Shown: positions 40,243-48,728 of the stretch, piece by piece
Layout: each line of letters begins with the position of its first letter
How positions within the stretch are numbered: position 1 is the stretch's first letter
Origin: Rothia terrae
GTDB lineage: Bacteria; Actinomycetota; Actinomycetes; Actinomycetales; Micrococcaceae
DNA length: 64,000 bases
Assembly: GCF_012396615.1 (NCBI RefSeq)
Contig: NZ_JAAXPV010000002.1
Location: 62,001-126,000 of the forward strand
Direction: 5' to 3'
Program-made: the position numbers and the translations under genes
Notes under the pieces: generated by a model
What the model was told of the DNA's origin: nothing
The model's database searches: none
The model's input: only the letters and a program-made list of their open reading frames with translations

Positions 40243-41100
40243 TTAGTTTTGCTCTACGCGTCCAAGCTGATCTAGTTCTTCGGCTGAGGTTGCGCGGTTG
40301 AGCTCATCATCTGTCAGACCGGCCGCGAGTTTAGCGTTCTTTTTATCGCGGCGCTTATCGTTCATCATGCAAATACCGATGGCAATAAAGAAGAAGATAA
40401 TCAGAGGAGCCGCCAAATAGAACATAGTCATCGGGTCGGTGCCCGGAGCAACGGCTGCCGCCAGGGTAGCAACAAGGACGATAACCCAGCGCCATGCCTT
40501 GAGAATGGTACGACCGCGAATAAGTCCCATCATATTGACGCCAACCAGTACAACAGGCAGAACGAAAGCTACACCGAAAACCACCATGAATTTGATGAAG
40601 AAAGCGATGTAGATATCAGCCCCCATAATGTTAGTGGTTCCCTGGGGATTGAACATGGTGAGTGCCTTGATGGCAGCAGGGATGCACCACCACGCCACTG
40701 CAAGACCGATAAAGAACATGGGCACTGCGGCGGCCACAAAACCAATCGCGTACAGCTTCTCTTTTTTGTACAGAGCAGGAGTAATAAAGGCCCAAAGCTG
40801 ATACAGCCACACCGGAGATGCTAAAACCAAGCCAATGTACAGCGAAACAGTAACCATAAGGTTGAAGGACGCCGCCGGAGTTGCGTAGTTCAACACAGCC
40901 TCGCGTCCATCAATCGAGTTAATTTCAGCCAGAGGCCCAGAAATCGCATCGATAAATGGCTCATACAAAAAGAAACCCGCGATAGACGTCAGTACAGTTG
41001 CAACCGCAGATTTAATCAAGCGGTTACGGAACTCACGAAAATGTTCCCCCAACGCCATCTTCGCCTGGGGGTTATTCTTTCTGCTATTTGGATTAGCCAT
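40243..41100 (-). CDS. tatC: Twin-arginine translocase subunit TatC
   Basis: 285 residues from ATG 41100, which follows GGAGATGTA. Six membrane helices are expected; MALGEHFREFRNRLIKSAV is the conserved cytoplasmic entry (E and R residues that recognise the RR signal), and FLYEPFIDAISGPLAEIN, YQLWAFITPALYKKEK follow. TatC is the receptor for folded proteins with twin-arginine signals. tatA is 111 bases upstream and helY follows by 36 bases, on the same strand. Confidence 0.96.
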   Translation of the reverse strand: MANPNSRKNNPQAKMALGEHFREFRNRLIKSAVATVLTSIAGFFLYEPFIDAISGPLAEINSIDGREAVLNYATPAASFNLMVTVSLYIGLVLASPVWLYQLWAFITPALYKKEKLYAIGFVAAAVPMFFIGLAVAWWCIPAAIKALTMFNPQGTTNIMGADIYIAFFIKFMVVFGVAFVLPVVLVGVNMMGLIRGRTILKAWRWVIVLVATLAAAVAPGTDPMTMFYLAAPLIIFFFIAIGICMMNDKRRDKKNAKLAAGLTDDELNRATSAEELDQLGRVEQN

Positions 41101-41157
41101 TACATCTCCGAGAAGTTCAGGTCTGTGCACAGCACAAACTAGGCGTCAACAGGACGA

Positions 41158-41194
41158 TACCCGCATAACCTGCTACAACCAGATTATGCGGGTA
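41158..41194 (-). promoter_or_regulatory. Hairpin between tatA and tatC
   Basis: Perfect 11-base arms TACCCGCATAA and TTATGCGGGTA with a 15-base loop in the tatA-tatC gap. It lacks a T run, so it may lower downstream expression or protect the tatA mRNA end rather than terminate fully. Confidence 0.45.
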
Positions 41195-41211
41195 CTCGTG
41201 CACATCAAAAA

Positions 41212-41475
41212 TTACAGCTTATCGGTCGAATCCGGGGCTGCTACTGAACCGTGATTGTTGTTATTCACAACTTCGCCCTCAACGGGATCTTTAGCAGAAG
41301 CCACCTTTGTGCTGTTGCCATCTTTCTTCATGCCATCTACCTCTGACTTGAAGATTCGCATGGACTGACCCAAGCTACGAGCCATACCGGGAAGCTTCGG
41401 AGCGCCAAACAGCAAAATGATAATCAAAAGAAGAATAAGGAGCATTACCGGGTTATCAAATAAACCACGAACCAT
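41212..41475 (-). CDS. tatA: Sec-independent translocase subunit TatA
   Basis: 87 residues. A short N-terminus, one membrane helix ([22 protein letters not shown] with the FGxxKLP hinge), an amphipathic helix ([19 protein letters not shown]) and a polar tail: the standard TatA plan. TatA multimers form the transport pore with TatC. Its ATG overlaps the stop of the small membrane protein upstream by one base. Confidence 0.94.
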   Translation of the reverse strand: MVRGLFDNPVMLLILLLIIILLFGAPKLPGMARSLGQSMRIFKSEVDGMKKDGNSTKVASAKDPVEGEVVNNNNHGSVAAPDSTDKL

Positions 41476-41837
41476 TAGTCTGCACCTTCCTGTGCGTATA
41501 TACGTAGATCATCTACGCGTTGAGGCTGACCGAGTGTCTCACGACGCTGGTAGCGTCGAACTGCACGATCGATTTTACGTTCTTGTTTGCCAGACTCATA
41601 GTGCGAAACTGCTTCACCTACAGGAGTAAAGATTGCAGGTTCACTGGGTGATTCTAGTTTGCGGTAGCTAACACTGTTCGCTTCAGCCAAACGCGATGAG
41701 AAATCGGCTTCCCACGCCTCAACTTCAGACAGTGCTTTCCAGCCTTTTTTGAGGGTTACAAAGAGCAGATAAGCAAGTAGCACAAGTGATGCTACTACAA
41801 GGCTTCCCCACAAAACAATCCAAAACCACCAAGGCAT
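41475..41837 (-). CDS. Small single-pass membrane protein before tatA
   Basis: 120 residues. One N-terminal helix ([26 protein letters not shown]) is followed by a charged, probably helical cytoplasmic tail with an [11 protein letters not shown] segment. I do not recognise a family. It lies between the pafBC gene and tatA and its stop overlaps the tatA start (TAATG), so it is coupled to tatA. The plan resembles a membrane-anchored coiled coil; a Tat-related or TatB-like role is only a guess from position. Confidence 0.7.
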   Translation of the reverse strand: MPWWFWIVLWGSLVVASLVLLAYLLFVTLKKGWKALSEVEAWEADFSSRLAEANSVSYRKLESPSEPAIFTPVGEAVSHYESGKQERKIDRAVRRYQRRETLGQPQRVDDLRIYAQEGAD

Positions 41838-41927
41838 AAACTCAAGTATAGAGCGTTATCTTTGTGTTTTATACCGGTAAGTGTATGAGAACACTGGGAA
41901 TTTTGTGAGAGATTAGCAAATACAGGC

Positions 41928-43814
41928 TTAACTGTTTGAACCGTATGCGCGGATGCGCTCGCGCACCTCCAGGGGAGCAATCACCTCTATGGTGCCGGCA
42001 GCATCCGTCACAAGAGAATCAAACCACGCATTGTTGAAAAGATCTATCTCAAAGATGGTTTGATCTTTGCTGTATCTCTCAGCAACCGATTCCAGCATCT
42101 GCTGTGCGCTCGCGTCCTGCCCTGTATAACGAATGATGACCTTCTGATGAGTCAGGCTATCACCTGTATGAGAAGAAGCCTTTTCAACAGCATCAATTAT
42201 TTGCTCCTCGTCTAACACCTCGATATCAGCCATTTTAAATTTTCGTTGTGCCCGACGTAAGTGACACCATGCCACCAGATAATAGGAGTCATTGTCGAGA
42301 ATAAGTTGCTGAGGCGTTATCGTTCGTTCGGAGCTGCCCCGAGAAGTACTGTAACGAATTCTCATGTTCTCACGTAACCGGATAGCGGACTCAAACCGGG
42401 CTAAAGAAACCGGTACAGCTGAATAAATAGCGCATCTATTGGTGAGCTGACGCAGCTGAGGGTAGCTTGCAAATATCTTGCCGAACACTTGGTCCACAAC
42501 ACCGGCTGAAGGAATGACGCGACGTAGCTGATCTATCGTCAAAGATAAATAGAGGGCTTCTTGCGCTGACAAAGGCGCGCCACTTACCAAGTAGTCTGCG
42601 CCACTGAGCGACTGAACCTTACCCTTATCAAGCTCCAAAGTCAGTGATTCCTCATCCACTGCAAGCCATAAAAGCTCTAGGTCTTGACGGATCTTGCCAG
42701 GCGTAGTTTGAAAATATACAGCGGTTTCTTTGAGCGACACCGGCGCATTATCTTTGACGAATTCAGCTATCCGTAGCACACGAGTGAGGTGATCCAGCGC
42801 TGTTTCTTTGCGCCTTTTACTACTTCTTTCAACCCACTTAATACTCGCAGGAGAGATACTAGGTTCCCCCTCATGCATTTCAGTAAGTTTCTTGGCCGCA
42901 ACAGACAAAGTCTTTTTGACGCGCTGTTGCAAGTTTATGGAAGCTGAGTACTGATAAGGAACAGAATGCGGGGCAACATCAGCTACTCGGGCATGGTGGC
43001 GAATCATCCACCCAACAGCCTCATGCCAGTTATACAACGGCACACCAGAAACATTACCCACGTGAACCACTGCCGAGCTATCAGGGGCATCTTCGATAAA
43101 AGCAAGTGGAGTGTTTGCATCAGAAATCTTTTCTAAAGCCCGCTTCATCGAAAAACTCTGCGGAGGCAGATGAGTCTCAATGTTCACCAGCTTTAGCTGC
43201 CACATCCGATCACGTTTAAAAATCCGTTCATCACGAACAGCATGATCAAAACCGTACACATACCACTGACCAAAACGATGCCCCAGTCCCCACACAGTCA
43301 CTGTACGGGATGAAACATCGCCCTGCGCATTGCGATACTCAAACGTCATTGCCTTAGATTCAGCAACCGCTTCAATAAGAGTATCGATTTCTTGAGGCGC
43401 AGTAATAAAGGCCGACGTCTCCGTCAGCCCATTAGCCAGACCGGCCAGACCAAGTTTAGTAAGGATACGAGAAACCGTCCGGCGTGCCGGGACGCTTCTC
43501 CCCCAAACGTTCGTCAACGCCGACAAAATCGCCACCTCCCCAGGCTCAAACTGAGGAAGAACCCTAGCTGAGCCATTGCGGATACGGTAGCGTGAATACA
43601 ATCCCCCAGGTACCGGCTTAAGCGTCTCAAGGTGATAGCCCAGCGCCTTAAGCTGGTTTTTATCCCTTTCAAAAGCGCGCTCAAAAGCCGCCTCATTACT
43701 GTATTCCGCATAAGACGGAACGGAGGTTTTAATGCTTTCGCGCGTAATCCCTCGCTCAGAACGAGAGAGAACATCCAAAAGCGCAATCAGTCGCTCAACA
43801 GAACTTTTGCTCAT
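41928..43814 (-). CDS. pafBC: PafB-PafC fusion, WYL-domain transcription regulator
   Basis: 628 residues, twice the length of a single WYL regulator. Each half has an N-terminal winged helix (SSVERLIALLDVLSRSERGI; HLTRVLRIAEFVKDNAPVSL) and a WYL domain (VYGFDHAVRDERIFKRDRMW; YYLVAWCHLRRAQRKFKMADI). In mycobacteria PafB and PafC are separate genes in an operon with pafA and together activate the LexA-independent DNA damage response; natural fusions are known in Arthrobacter. Here it lies on the same strand as pafA, about 1.6 kb downstream. Confidence 0.92.
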   Translation of the reverse strand: MSKSSVERLIALLDVLSRSERGITRESIKTSVPSYAEYSNEAAFERAFERDKNQLKALGYHLETLKPVPGGLYSRYRIRNGSARVLPQFEPGEVAILSALTNVWGRSVPARRTVSRILTKLGLAGLANGLTETSAFITAPQEIDTLIEAVAESKAMTFEYRNAQGDVSSRTVTVWGLGHRFGQWYVYGFDHAVRDERIFKRDRMWQLKLVNIETHLPPQSFSMKRALEKISDANTPLAFIEDAPDSSAVVHVGNVSGVPLYNWHEAVGWMIRHHARVADVAPHSVPYQYSASINLQQRVKKTLSVAAKKLTEMHEGEPSISPASIKWVERSSKRRKETALDHLTRVLRIAEFVKDNAPVSLKETAVYFQTTPGKIRQDLELLWLAVDEESLTLELDKGKVQSLSGADYLVSGAPLSAQEALYLSLTIDQLRRVIPSAGVVDQVFGKIFASYPQLRQLTNRCAIYSAVPVSLARFESAIRLRENMRIRYSTSRGSSERTITPQQLILDNDSYYLVAWCHLRRAQRKFKMADIEVLDEEQIIDAVEKASSHTGDSLTHQKVIIRYTGQDASAQQMLESVAERYSKDQTIFEIDLFNNAWFDSLVTDAAGTIEVIAPLEVRERIRAYGSNS

Positions 43815-43825
43815 CGATTAAAACA

Positions 43826-43855
43826 ATAGCCTCTCACCGTGACGTGAGAGGCTAT
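43826..43855 (-). terminator. Terminator of FKBP gene
   Basis: Arms ATAGCCTCTCAC and GTGAGAGGCTAT, then TTGTTTTA on the minus strand, 12 bases after the FKBP stop. Confidence 0.85.
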
Positions 43856-43867
43856 GTGCTGAAAATA

Positions 43868-44266
43868 TTACTTACGAATATCCACGAGATCTACGACGAA
43901 GATCAATGACTCGTTAGGACCAATTGCGCTACCGGCACCGCGCTCGCCATAAGCCATTGCTGAAGGAATCTCAAGGCGACGACGTCCACCAACCTTCATA
44001 CCAATTAGACCTTCATCCCAGCCCTGAATTACCTGACCAACACCAGCAGTGAAACCAAGAGGCTCACCACGGTTCCACGATGAGTCAAATTCTTCACCGG
44101 TGGAAAAAGCTACACCAACATAGTGGCACTGGATGTAATTGCAGGGTTCAACAGCAGGACCATTGCCCTCAATGAGGTCGGTAATCACCAATTCAGTGGG
44201 CTCACCGCCCTCAGGGAAATCAATTTCAGGCTTGGTGCGATCAAGTTTGCGCTCGCCAAATGACAT
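43868..44266 (-). CDS. FKBP-type peptidyl-prolyl isomerase (cytoplasmic)
   Basis: 132 residues from ATG 44266, preceded by GAGGAGAACACT; a longer frame extends upstream into the previous gene but has no support. One FKBP domain: CHYVGVAFSTGEEFDSSW, VIQGWDEGLIGMKVGGRRRLEIP and AYGERGAGSAIGPNESLIFVVDLVDI, with the usual active-site aromatic and aspartate residues. It catalyses cis-trans isomerisation of prolyl bonds. No signal peptide, so probably cytoplasmic. Paired with the lipoprotein FKBP gene immediately upstream, 28 bases away. Confidence 0.94.
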   Translation of the reverse strand: MSFGERKLDRTKPEIDFPEGGEPTELVITDLIEGNGPAVEPCNYIQCHYVGVAFSTGEEFDSSWNRGEPLGFTAGVGQVIQGWDEGLIGMKVGGRRRLEIPSAMAYGERGAGSAIGPNESLIFVVDLVDIRK

Positions 44267-44294
44267 AGTGTTCTCCTCTTCTTCGATGAGTGTT

Positions 44295-45323
44295 TTACTT
44301 AGATTCTTCAGGCTGAGGTGTTTCTGACTGAGCAGGAGCTGATGATGCCTCACCAGTCTCAGCAGGTGCAGACTGAGTTTCAGTCGCAGCGGGTGCATCT
44401 GAGCGTCCCAAGATATCCACCACGAAGACCAGCGGGCCTTCGGGCATCTGGTTTTCCTTAGCGTTCTCGCCGTATGCCTTATCAGTGGGGATAGTCACCA
44501 TGACGCGTGAACCGACCTTCTTACCGGCAAGGCCTTCAACCCACCCCTCAACCAGGCTGTCTTTACTGAGCTGGAAAGCTGCGGGAGCCGCATCGTAATT
44601 CTGGTCGAAAACCTTACCGTCGTTCCAGGTCACACCGATGTAACGTGCGTAGACGGTATCGCCCTCATTGACGGTTTCGCCGTTACCGGTAATCAAATCG
44701 TCGGTCACAACTTCCTTGGGCTCGTCCCCCTTATTCTCAGGAAGAGTGAGGGTAGCTTTATTGCCTTCGAGAGTGAACTTAGGCTTATCAGCACCAAGAT
44801 CTTTCTGCTCACCTTCTACAGAGGACGGAAGCTTCTGAGAAATGGTGTACACCTCTACGTTGGTGGCGGAGCCGGGGCTGCTGGTGGACTTAGTTCCATC
44901 TTGACCCATTGTGGTGTTGGTGGTGTACGAGAAGCTCGTGCCAACCTTAGCCTGAGAGACTACATCGTAGATTTCAGGGGCATTTTCTTTCAGCTGGTCA
45001 TTGACCTCAATAATCAACGGCGATGAAGTGTAGGTTGAACCCTGCGATTTACCGTCAGCACCTGAGAATACAGATGCATTAAGTACAAGCGCGTCACCTT
45101 CATTCACCTGATCACCAGAACCATCTTCAATGATGTGAGTCTGGTTGCCGGTAGCCGCGAAGGGGGTCTCAAAACCGACAGAAGGCTCAGCAGTTGCGCC
45201 CTTCATATCGTAATCAACATCCTCAAGCTTCTGAGTACCTGAACCGCACGCGGTCAATGCCAAAACAACCACAGCGGAGGTAGCGGCCCACGTCAACTTC
45301 TTAGCTGCAAATTTCTTCTTCAT
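44295..45323 (-). CDS. FKBP-type isomerase lipoprotein
   Basis: 342 residues. The N-terminus is a lipoprotein signal (TSAVVVLALTACGSG, Cys as the lipid site). The C-terminal domain is a canonical FKBP (YARYIGVTWNDGKVFDQNY, EGWVEGLAGKKVGSRVMVTIP, GPLVFVVDILG), and residues about 70-150 look like a degenerate second FKBP repeat (EGDALVLNASVFSGADGKS). The last 40 residues are a Ser/Glu/Pro/Ala tail. Surface-bound foldase in the actinobacterial envelope. Adjacent to pafA upstream. Confidence 0.92.
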   Translation of the reverse strand: MKKKFAAKKLTWAATSAVVVLALTACGSGTQKLEDVDYDMKGATAEPSVGFETPFAATGNQTHIIEDGSGDQVNEGDALVLNASVFSGADGKSQGSTYTSSPLIIEVNDQLKENAPEIYDVVSQAKVGTSFSYTTNTTMGQDGTKSTSSPGSATNVEVYTISQKLPSSVEGEQKDLGADKPKFTLEGNKATLTLPENKGDEPKEVVTDDLITGNGETVNEGDTVYARYIGVTWNDGKVFDQNYDAAPAAFQLSKDSLVEGWVEGLAGKKVGSRVMVTIPTDKAYGENAKENQMPEGPLVFVVDILGRSDAPAATETQSAPAETGEASSAPAQSETPQPEESK

Positions 45324-45407
45324 CCATATTCTTTCGTCGAAGCTAAACTAAATTTTCGTAACTATCCTACAGTTGCTCGCTCACAATTTGCTGAGAGCAA
45401 CCCTGAA

Positions 45408-46841
45408 TTAGATAAATGGCGGTGCCCAAGAGGTGCTTGGCGCAATACCATCCAGCACTTTGATCAGAGCCTGAACGTCCTCAGATTCCGTGGCAAACGG
45501 ATCCTTGCACATCACCGTATGCTGCGGGTACGCATTCAGTTTCATGTGCACCCAATCAACGGTGAACTGCTCACCAGCATTACGAGCCGCATTGATGAAT
45601 GCACCACGCAATTTTGCGCGAGTTTCAGGCGGGTGGATAGCAGCGCGGGCAATTTCCTGCTCGCTGACAACGGTCTTAGCTTGCCCTCTTGACGCCAGTA
45701 GGTTGTAGACTCCGCGTCGGGGGTCGATGTCGTGATAAGCGAGATCCAACTGCGCAATTCGCGGATCGTCGTAACCGCTAGCACCTCGGGCGATGTAGGC
45801 GTCCAAGAGTTTTTTCTTAATCGCCCAATCGATCTCAGTGTCGATTGTAGAAAAATCATCGGCTTCAATCGCTTCTAACGTACGGGTCCAAAGATCCAGA
45901 ACATACGCTACGTCTTGGTGATGTTCACCCTTGATTTCTACGAAAGCTCGAGCAGATTCAAGGTAGTGACGCTGCATTTCTAAAGCGCTGATTTCCCCAC
46001 CGTCAGCTAGGGCAAAACGCGCCGTGCCGGTGAGATCATGAGAAATGGTACGCAAAGCCGTCGCGGTATCTTTAACGGCAAAATCCTTGAGCGGATAGCG
46101 CTCTTCGAGCATGCGTAGCACGAGGTCGGTCGCACCAATTTTTAGAAGCGTGGTGGTTTGCGACATGTTAGAGTCGCCGTTAATCACGTGGAGTCGGCGG
46201 TATAAAGACGCATCCGCATGCGGCTCATCGCGGGTATTGATGAGCGGACGCGAACGAGTGGTGGCTGTGGATGAGCCTTCCCAAATGTGGTCGGCTCGTT
46301 GAGAAAATGAATACGAAGGTTCTGCGCTGATACCCGGCTGTGTTCCCCACGCCGGAGGACCGGCAGGATGAGTTTTGCCAGCACCCACAATAATCTGGCG
46401 AGTAATCAGAAACGGAATCAGCGAAGCTACAAGCTTTGCGAATTCTACTTTGCGTTCAAGCATGTAGTTTTCGTGAGAGCCGTATGAGTTATCAGCAGAA
46501 TCTACGTTGTTTTTGAAAAGGTAGATAGTGCCGGTCAAATTTTCATCTTCTAGTGAATCCTCAGCCTGATTGATGAGGTCATTGAAGAGATACTCCCCCG
46601 CTTTATCGTGGGTGATGAGGTCCCGAAGAGTCGCGGTTTCTGCCGTGGCGTATTCCGGGTGTGAACCAACGTCTAGATAAAGTCTGCCGCCGTTGGGTAA
46701 AAAGACATTGGTGGAACGCCATGTGTCTACAACGGGTTTGAAGAGTTTACGGGCAGTTTCTTCTGGTCCGAGGTGTCCTAGGCTTTTAGGGATATATCTA
46801 ATGCCGTATTCGGTTTCAATGCCGTATATTCTGCGTTCCAC
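45408..46841 (-). CDS. pafA: Pup--protein ligase PafA
   Basis: 477 residues, GTG start at 46841. RRIYGIETEYGIRY is the carboxylate-amine ligase start; GSHENYMLER, GAGKTHPAGPPAWG, PLINTRDEPHADAS and RLHVINGDSNMSQT are shared by PafA and Dop, and PafA-specific FALADGG and the C-terminal ARGQAKT region are present. It uses ATP to join the Pup C-terminal glutamate to substrate lysines. In most proteasome-bearing actinobacteria prcB and prcA lie between pup and pafA; here pup ends only 48 bases upstream and they are absent. Confidence 0.97.
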   Translation of the reverse strand: MERRIYGIETEYGIRYIPKSLGHLGPEETARKLFKPVVDTWRSTNVFLPNGGRLYLDVGSHPEYATAETATLRDLITHDKAGEYLFNDLINQAEDSLEDENLTGTIYLFKNNVDSADNSYGSHENYMLERKVEFAKLVASLIPFLITRQIIVGAGKTHPAGPPAWGTQPGISAEPSYSFSQRADHIWEGSSTATTRSRPLINTRDEPHADASLYRRLHVINGDSNMSQTTTLLKIGATDLVLRMLEERYPLKDFAVKDTATALRTISHDLTGTARFALADGGEISALEMQRHYLESARAFVEIKGEHHQDVAYVLDLWTRTLEAIEADDFSTIDTEIDWAIKKKLLDAYIARGASGYDDPRIAQLDLAYHDIDPRRGVYNLLASRGQAKTVVSEQEIARAAIHPPETRAKLRGAFINAARNAGEQFTVDWVHMKLNAYPQHTVMCKDPFATESEDVQALIKVLDGIAPSTSWAPPFI

Positions 46842-46889
46842 GGGTGAATCTTTCTGGAGATAGGCGGTCAGGGTGAGGTCAGAGTATGG

Positions 46890-47090
46890 TTACTGACCGC
46901 CCTTTTGTACAAAACCCTTTACAAAGTCTTCTGCGTTTTCTTCGAGAACACCGTCAATTTCAGCGAGGATGTCATCGACGTTGGTGAGAAGCTCTTGGTT
47001 GGTCTCTGTGGTTTTTTGAGCAAGTTCTACGTGTTCCTGTTCCTGCGCGGTATGAGTAGTTTGCTGTGCCTGAATATTTTTGCGTTCCAC
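46890..47090 (-). CDS. pup: Prokaryotic ubiquitin-like protein Pup
   Basis: 66 residues from GTG 47090, chosen because AGGAGA lies five bases upstream and the length fits (about 64); longer in-frame starts would run into dop. The first half is Gln-rich and disordered (ERKNIQAQQTTHTAQEQE); the second half holds the conserved helix ILAEIDGVLEENAEDFVKGF, and the chain ends GGQ, so Dop must deamidate the last Gln to Glu before ligation. Lies between dop and pafA. Confidence 0.95.
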   Translation of the reverse strand: MERKNIQAQQTTHTAQEQEHVELAQKTTETNQELLTNVDDILAEIDGVLEENAEDFVKGFVQKGGQ

Positions 47091-47136
47091 AATGTTCTCC
47101 TGGTGATGGGCGTAGTCTGAGTGGCTAATGCCCGGT

Positions 47137-48726
47137 TTAATAGGTGTGAGAGTTTGCGCCAAGCGCTGTGAACAGCGGTTCGGCACTGGGATTTGTTAGG
47201 TAGGGCTCAATGGTTCGACGCGTGAGATCGGAGGGCTCGTTCATGGTCAGTCGATAGGTTGTTATATCGAGTGGGTTGCGAACAACGATTGTGTCCCAGT
47301 TGGCACTAATCACTTCATTTCCCCAAGTCGAGACAATTTTACCGCGGGCGTATGCTCGAGTGTCATCAGGTGGCTCACTTGCTGCCTTTTTGATGTGCTC
47401 TGCGCTGAAGAGAGTCTTTAGACGGCCGAGCCCCACCAGTTTGAAATATAAGCCTTTATCAGGTCTCAAATCTGAGTATTGGATATCGATGGCTTTGAGC
47501 TTAGGACTGTCCCAGTCAATACCTTGAGCCACATATGCTTTGAGCAACTGGTATTTTGCCGCCCAGTCGAGACGATCCGCAAGTGCATCGGGGGCGGTCG
47601 CCAGAAGGTGCAGTACCTCTTCCCACAGTTCGAGTACCTCGCGGGTTTGCTCATCTGGATTGGGATTATTATCAAGGGACGCTTCAAGATATGCCTGCTG
47701 CACCTCAAGGGCTGTGATGCTTCCGCCATTTGCAAGTGGGAGTTCTTGGGTGAAGGTGAGGTCACGGCTAACAGTGTGCATAGCAGTCACAGGATCCGTC
47801 AGCTGAATAACAGGAGCCTTGCCTTGCTCAATAAGTTCCAAAACTAAGGACATGGTACCGAACTTCAGCAAGTTAGAGTAGTGCGCTAAATTGGCGTCTC
47901 CGGTAATCACATGCAACCGGCGGTACTTTTCGCGGTCTGCATGGGGCTCATCACGAGTGTTAATGAGAGGCCGGCGGATAGTTGTTTCAAGCCCCACCAA
48001 GCGCTCAAAGAAATCAGCTCTCTGCGAGAGTTGGAAACCCGGTTCATCACCGTCAGTACCGAGCCCCACGCGTCCTGCGCCGGTATAGATAATGCGAGTA
48101 GCAAAGAAGGACGCGAGAACTTTAGTCAAGTAGTCGAAGTCAGTTTCACGGGAAATCAGGTAGTTTTCGTGAGAACCGTAAGACTGTCCTTTACCGTCGG
48201 TGTTGTTTTTATAGAGGTTGATGGGCTCGATACCGGTCTTTGCCGATGAATCGGCAAGAGTAGCAATAGTAACTGCGGCGATGTGATCGCCGGCAGCGTC
48301 CCAGAGAACGGCGTCTTGAGGGCTGGTGACCTCTGGTGATGAGTATTCGGGATGGGCGTGATCAACATAGAGGCGGGCTCCATTGGGCAAAATGGAGTTC
48401 ATGGTAATTTTGTCCCAGTCAAGACGCTCAGCAAACATACCGGATTCTTTGAGGGCCTCGGCTGCGATATCTTCGCTGGTGAGCTCGTATGCTTCATCGG
48501 TGAGCTGGCTAGAGTGCGCCTCTTCACGTTTCATCGCAAAACCGCGAGCGTCCTGAAGAGGTTGCTCAGAATCGTATTCCCATGCCGTCTTTTGGTGCTT
48601 GGAGAACGCCAAGTTGTCGTAGGTATTGACGATGGTGGCTGAAAGGACGGTATGATTCGCGGCCGGGTTGGTCGGTGAGATGACACCAAATTCGGTTTCG
48701 GCTCCCATAATGCGCTGAACACCCAT
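47137..48726 (-). CDS. dop: Pup deamidase/depupylase Dop
   Basis: 529 residues. VQRIMGAETEFGVISP starts the carboxylate-amine ligase fold shared with PafA; GSHENYLISRETDF, GAGRVGLG, PLINTRDEPHAD and RLHVITGDANLAHYS follow. It is longer than PafA, as Dop normally is because of an extra N-terminal loop (about residues 40-80, which carries the acidic/Gln segment). Dop converts the terminal Gln of Pup to Glu and removes Pup from substrates. The ATG lies two bases after the arc stop. Confidence 0.95.
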   Translation of the reverse strand: MGVQRIMGAETEFGVISPTNPAANHTVLSATIVNTYDNLAFSKHQKTAWEYDSEQPLQDARGFAMKREEAHSSQLTDEAYELTSEDIAAEALKESGMFAERLDWDKITMNSILPNGARLYVDHAHPEYSSPEVTSPQDAVLWDAAGDHIAAVTIATLADSSAKTGIEPINLYKNNTDGKGQSYGSHENYLISRETDFDYLTKVLASFFATRIIYTGAGRVGLGTDGDEPGFQLSQRADFFERLVGLETTIRRPLINTRDEPHADREKYRRLHVITGDANLAHYSNLLKFGTMSLVLELIEQGKAPVIQLTDPVTAMHTVSRDLTFTQELPLANGGSITALEVQQAYLEASLDNNPNPDEQTREVLELWEEVLHLLATAPDALADRLDWAAKYQLLKAYVAQGIDWDSPKLKAIDIQYSDLRPDKGLYFKLVGLGRLKTLFSAEHIKKAASEPPDDTRAYARGKIVSTWGNEVISANWDTIVVRNPLDITTYRLTMNEPSDLTRRTIEPYLTNPSAEPLFTALGANSHTY

Positions 48727-48728
48727 GG

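Noticed and set aside
46842-46890. Hidden prcB or prcA fragment between pup and pafA
   Set aside because: Only 48 bases lie between the genes and none resembles a proteasome subunit.
47091-47186. Pup with 32 extra N-terminal residues
   Set aside because: The extension overlaps the dop end, lacks a ribosome binding site, and the GTG at 47090 has AGGAGA at good spacing and gives normal Pup length.
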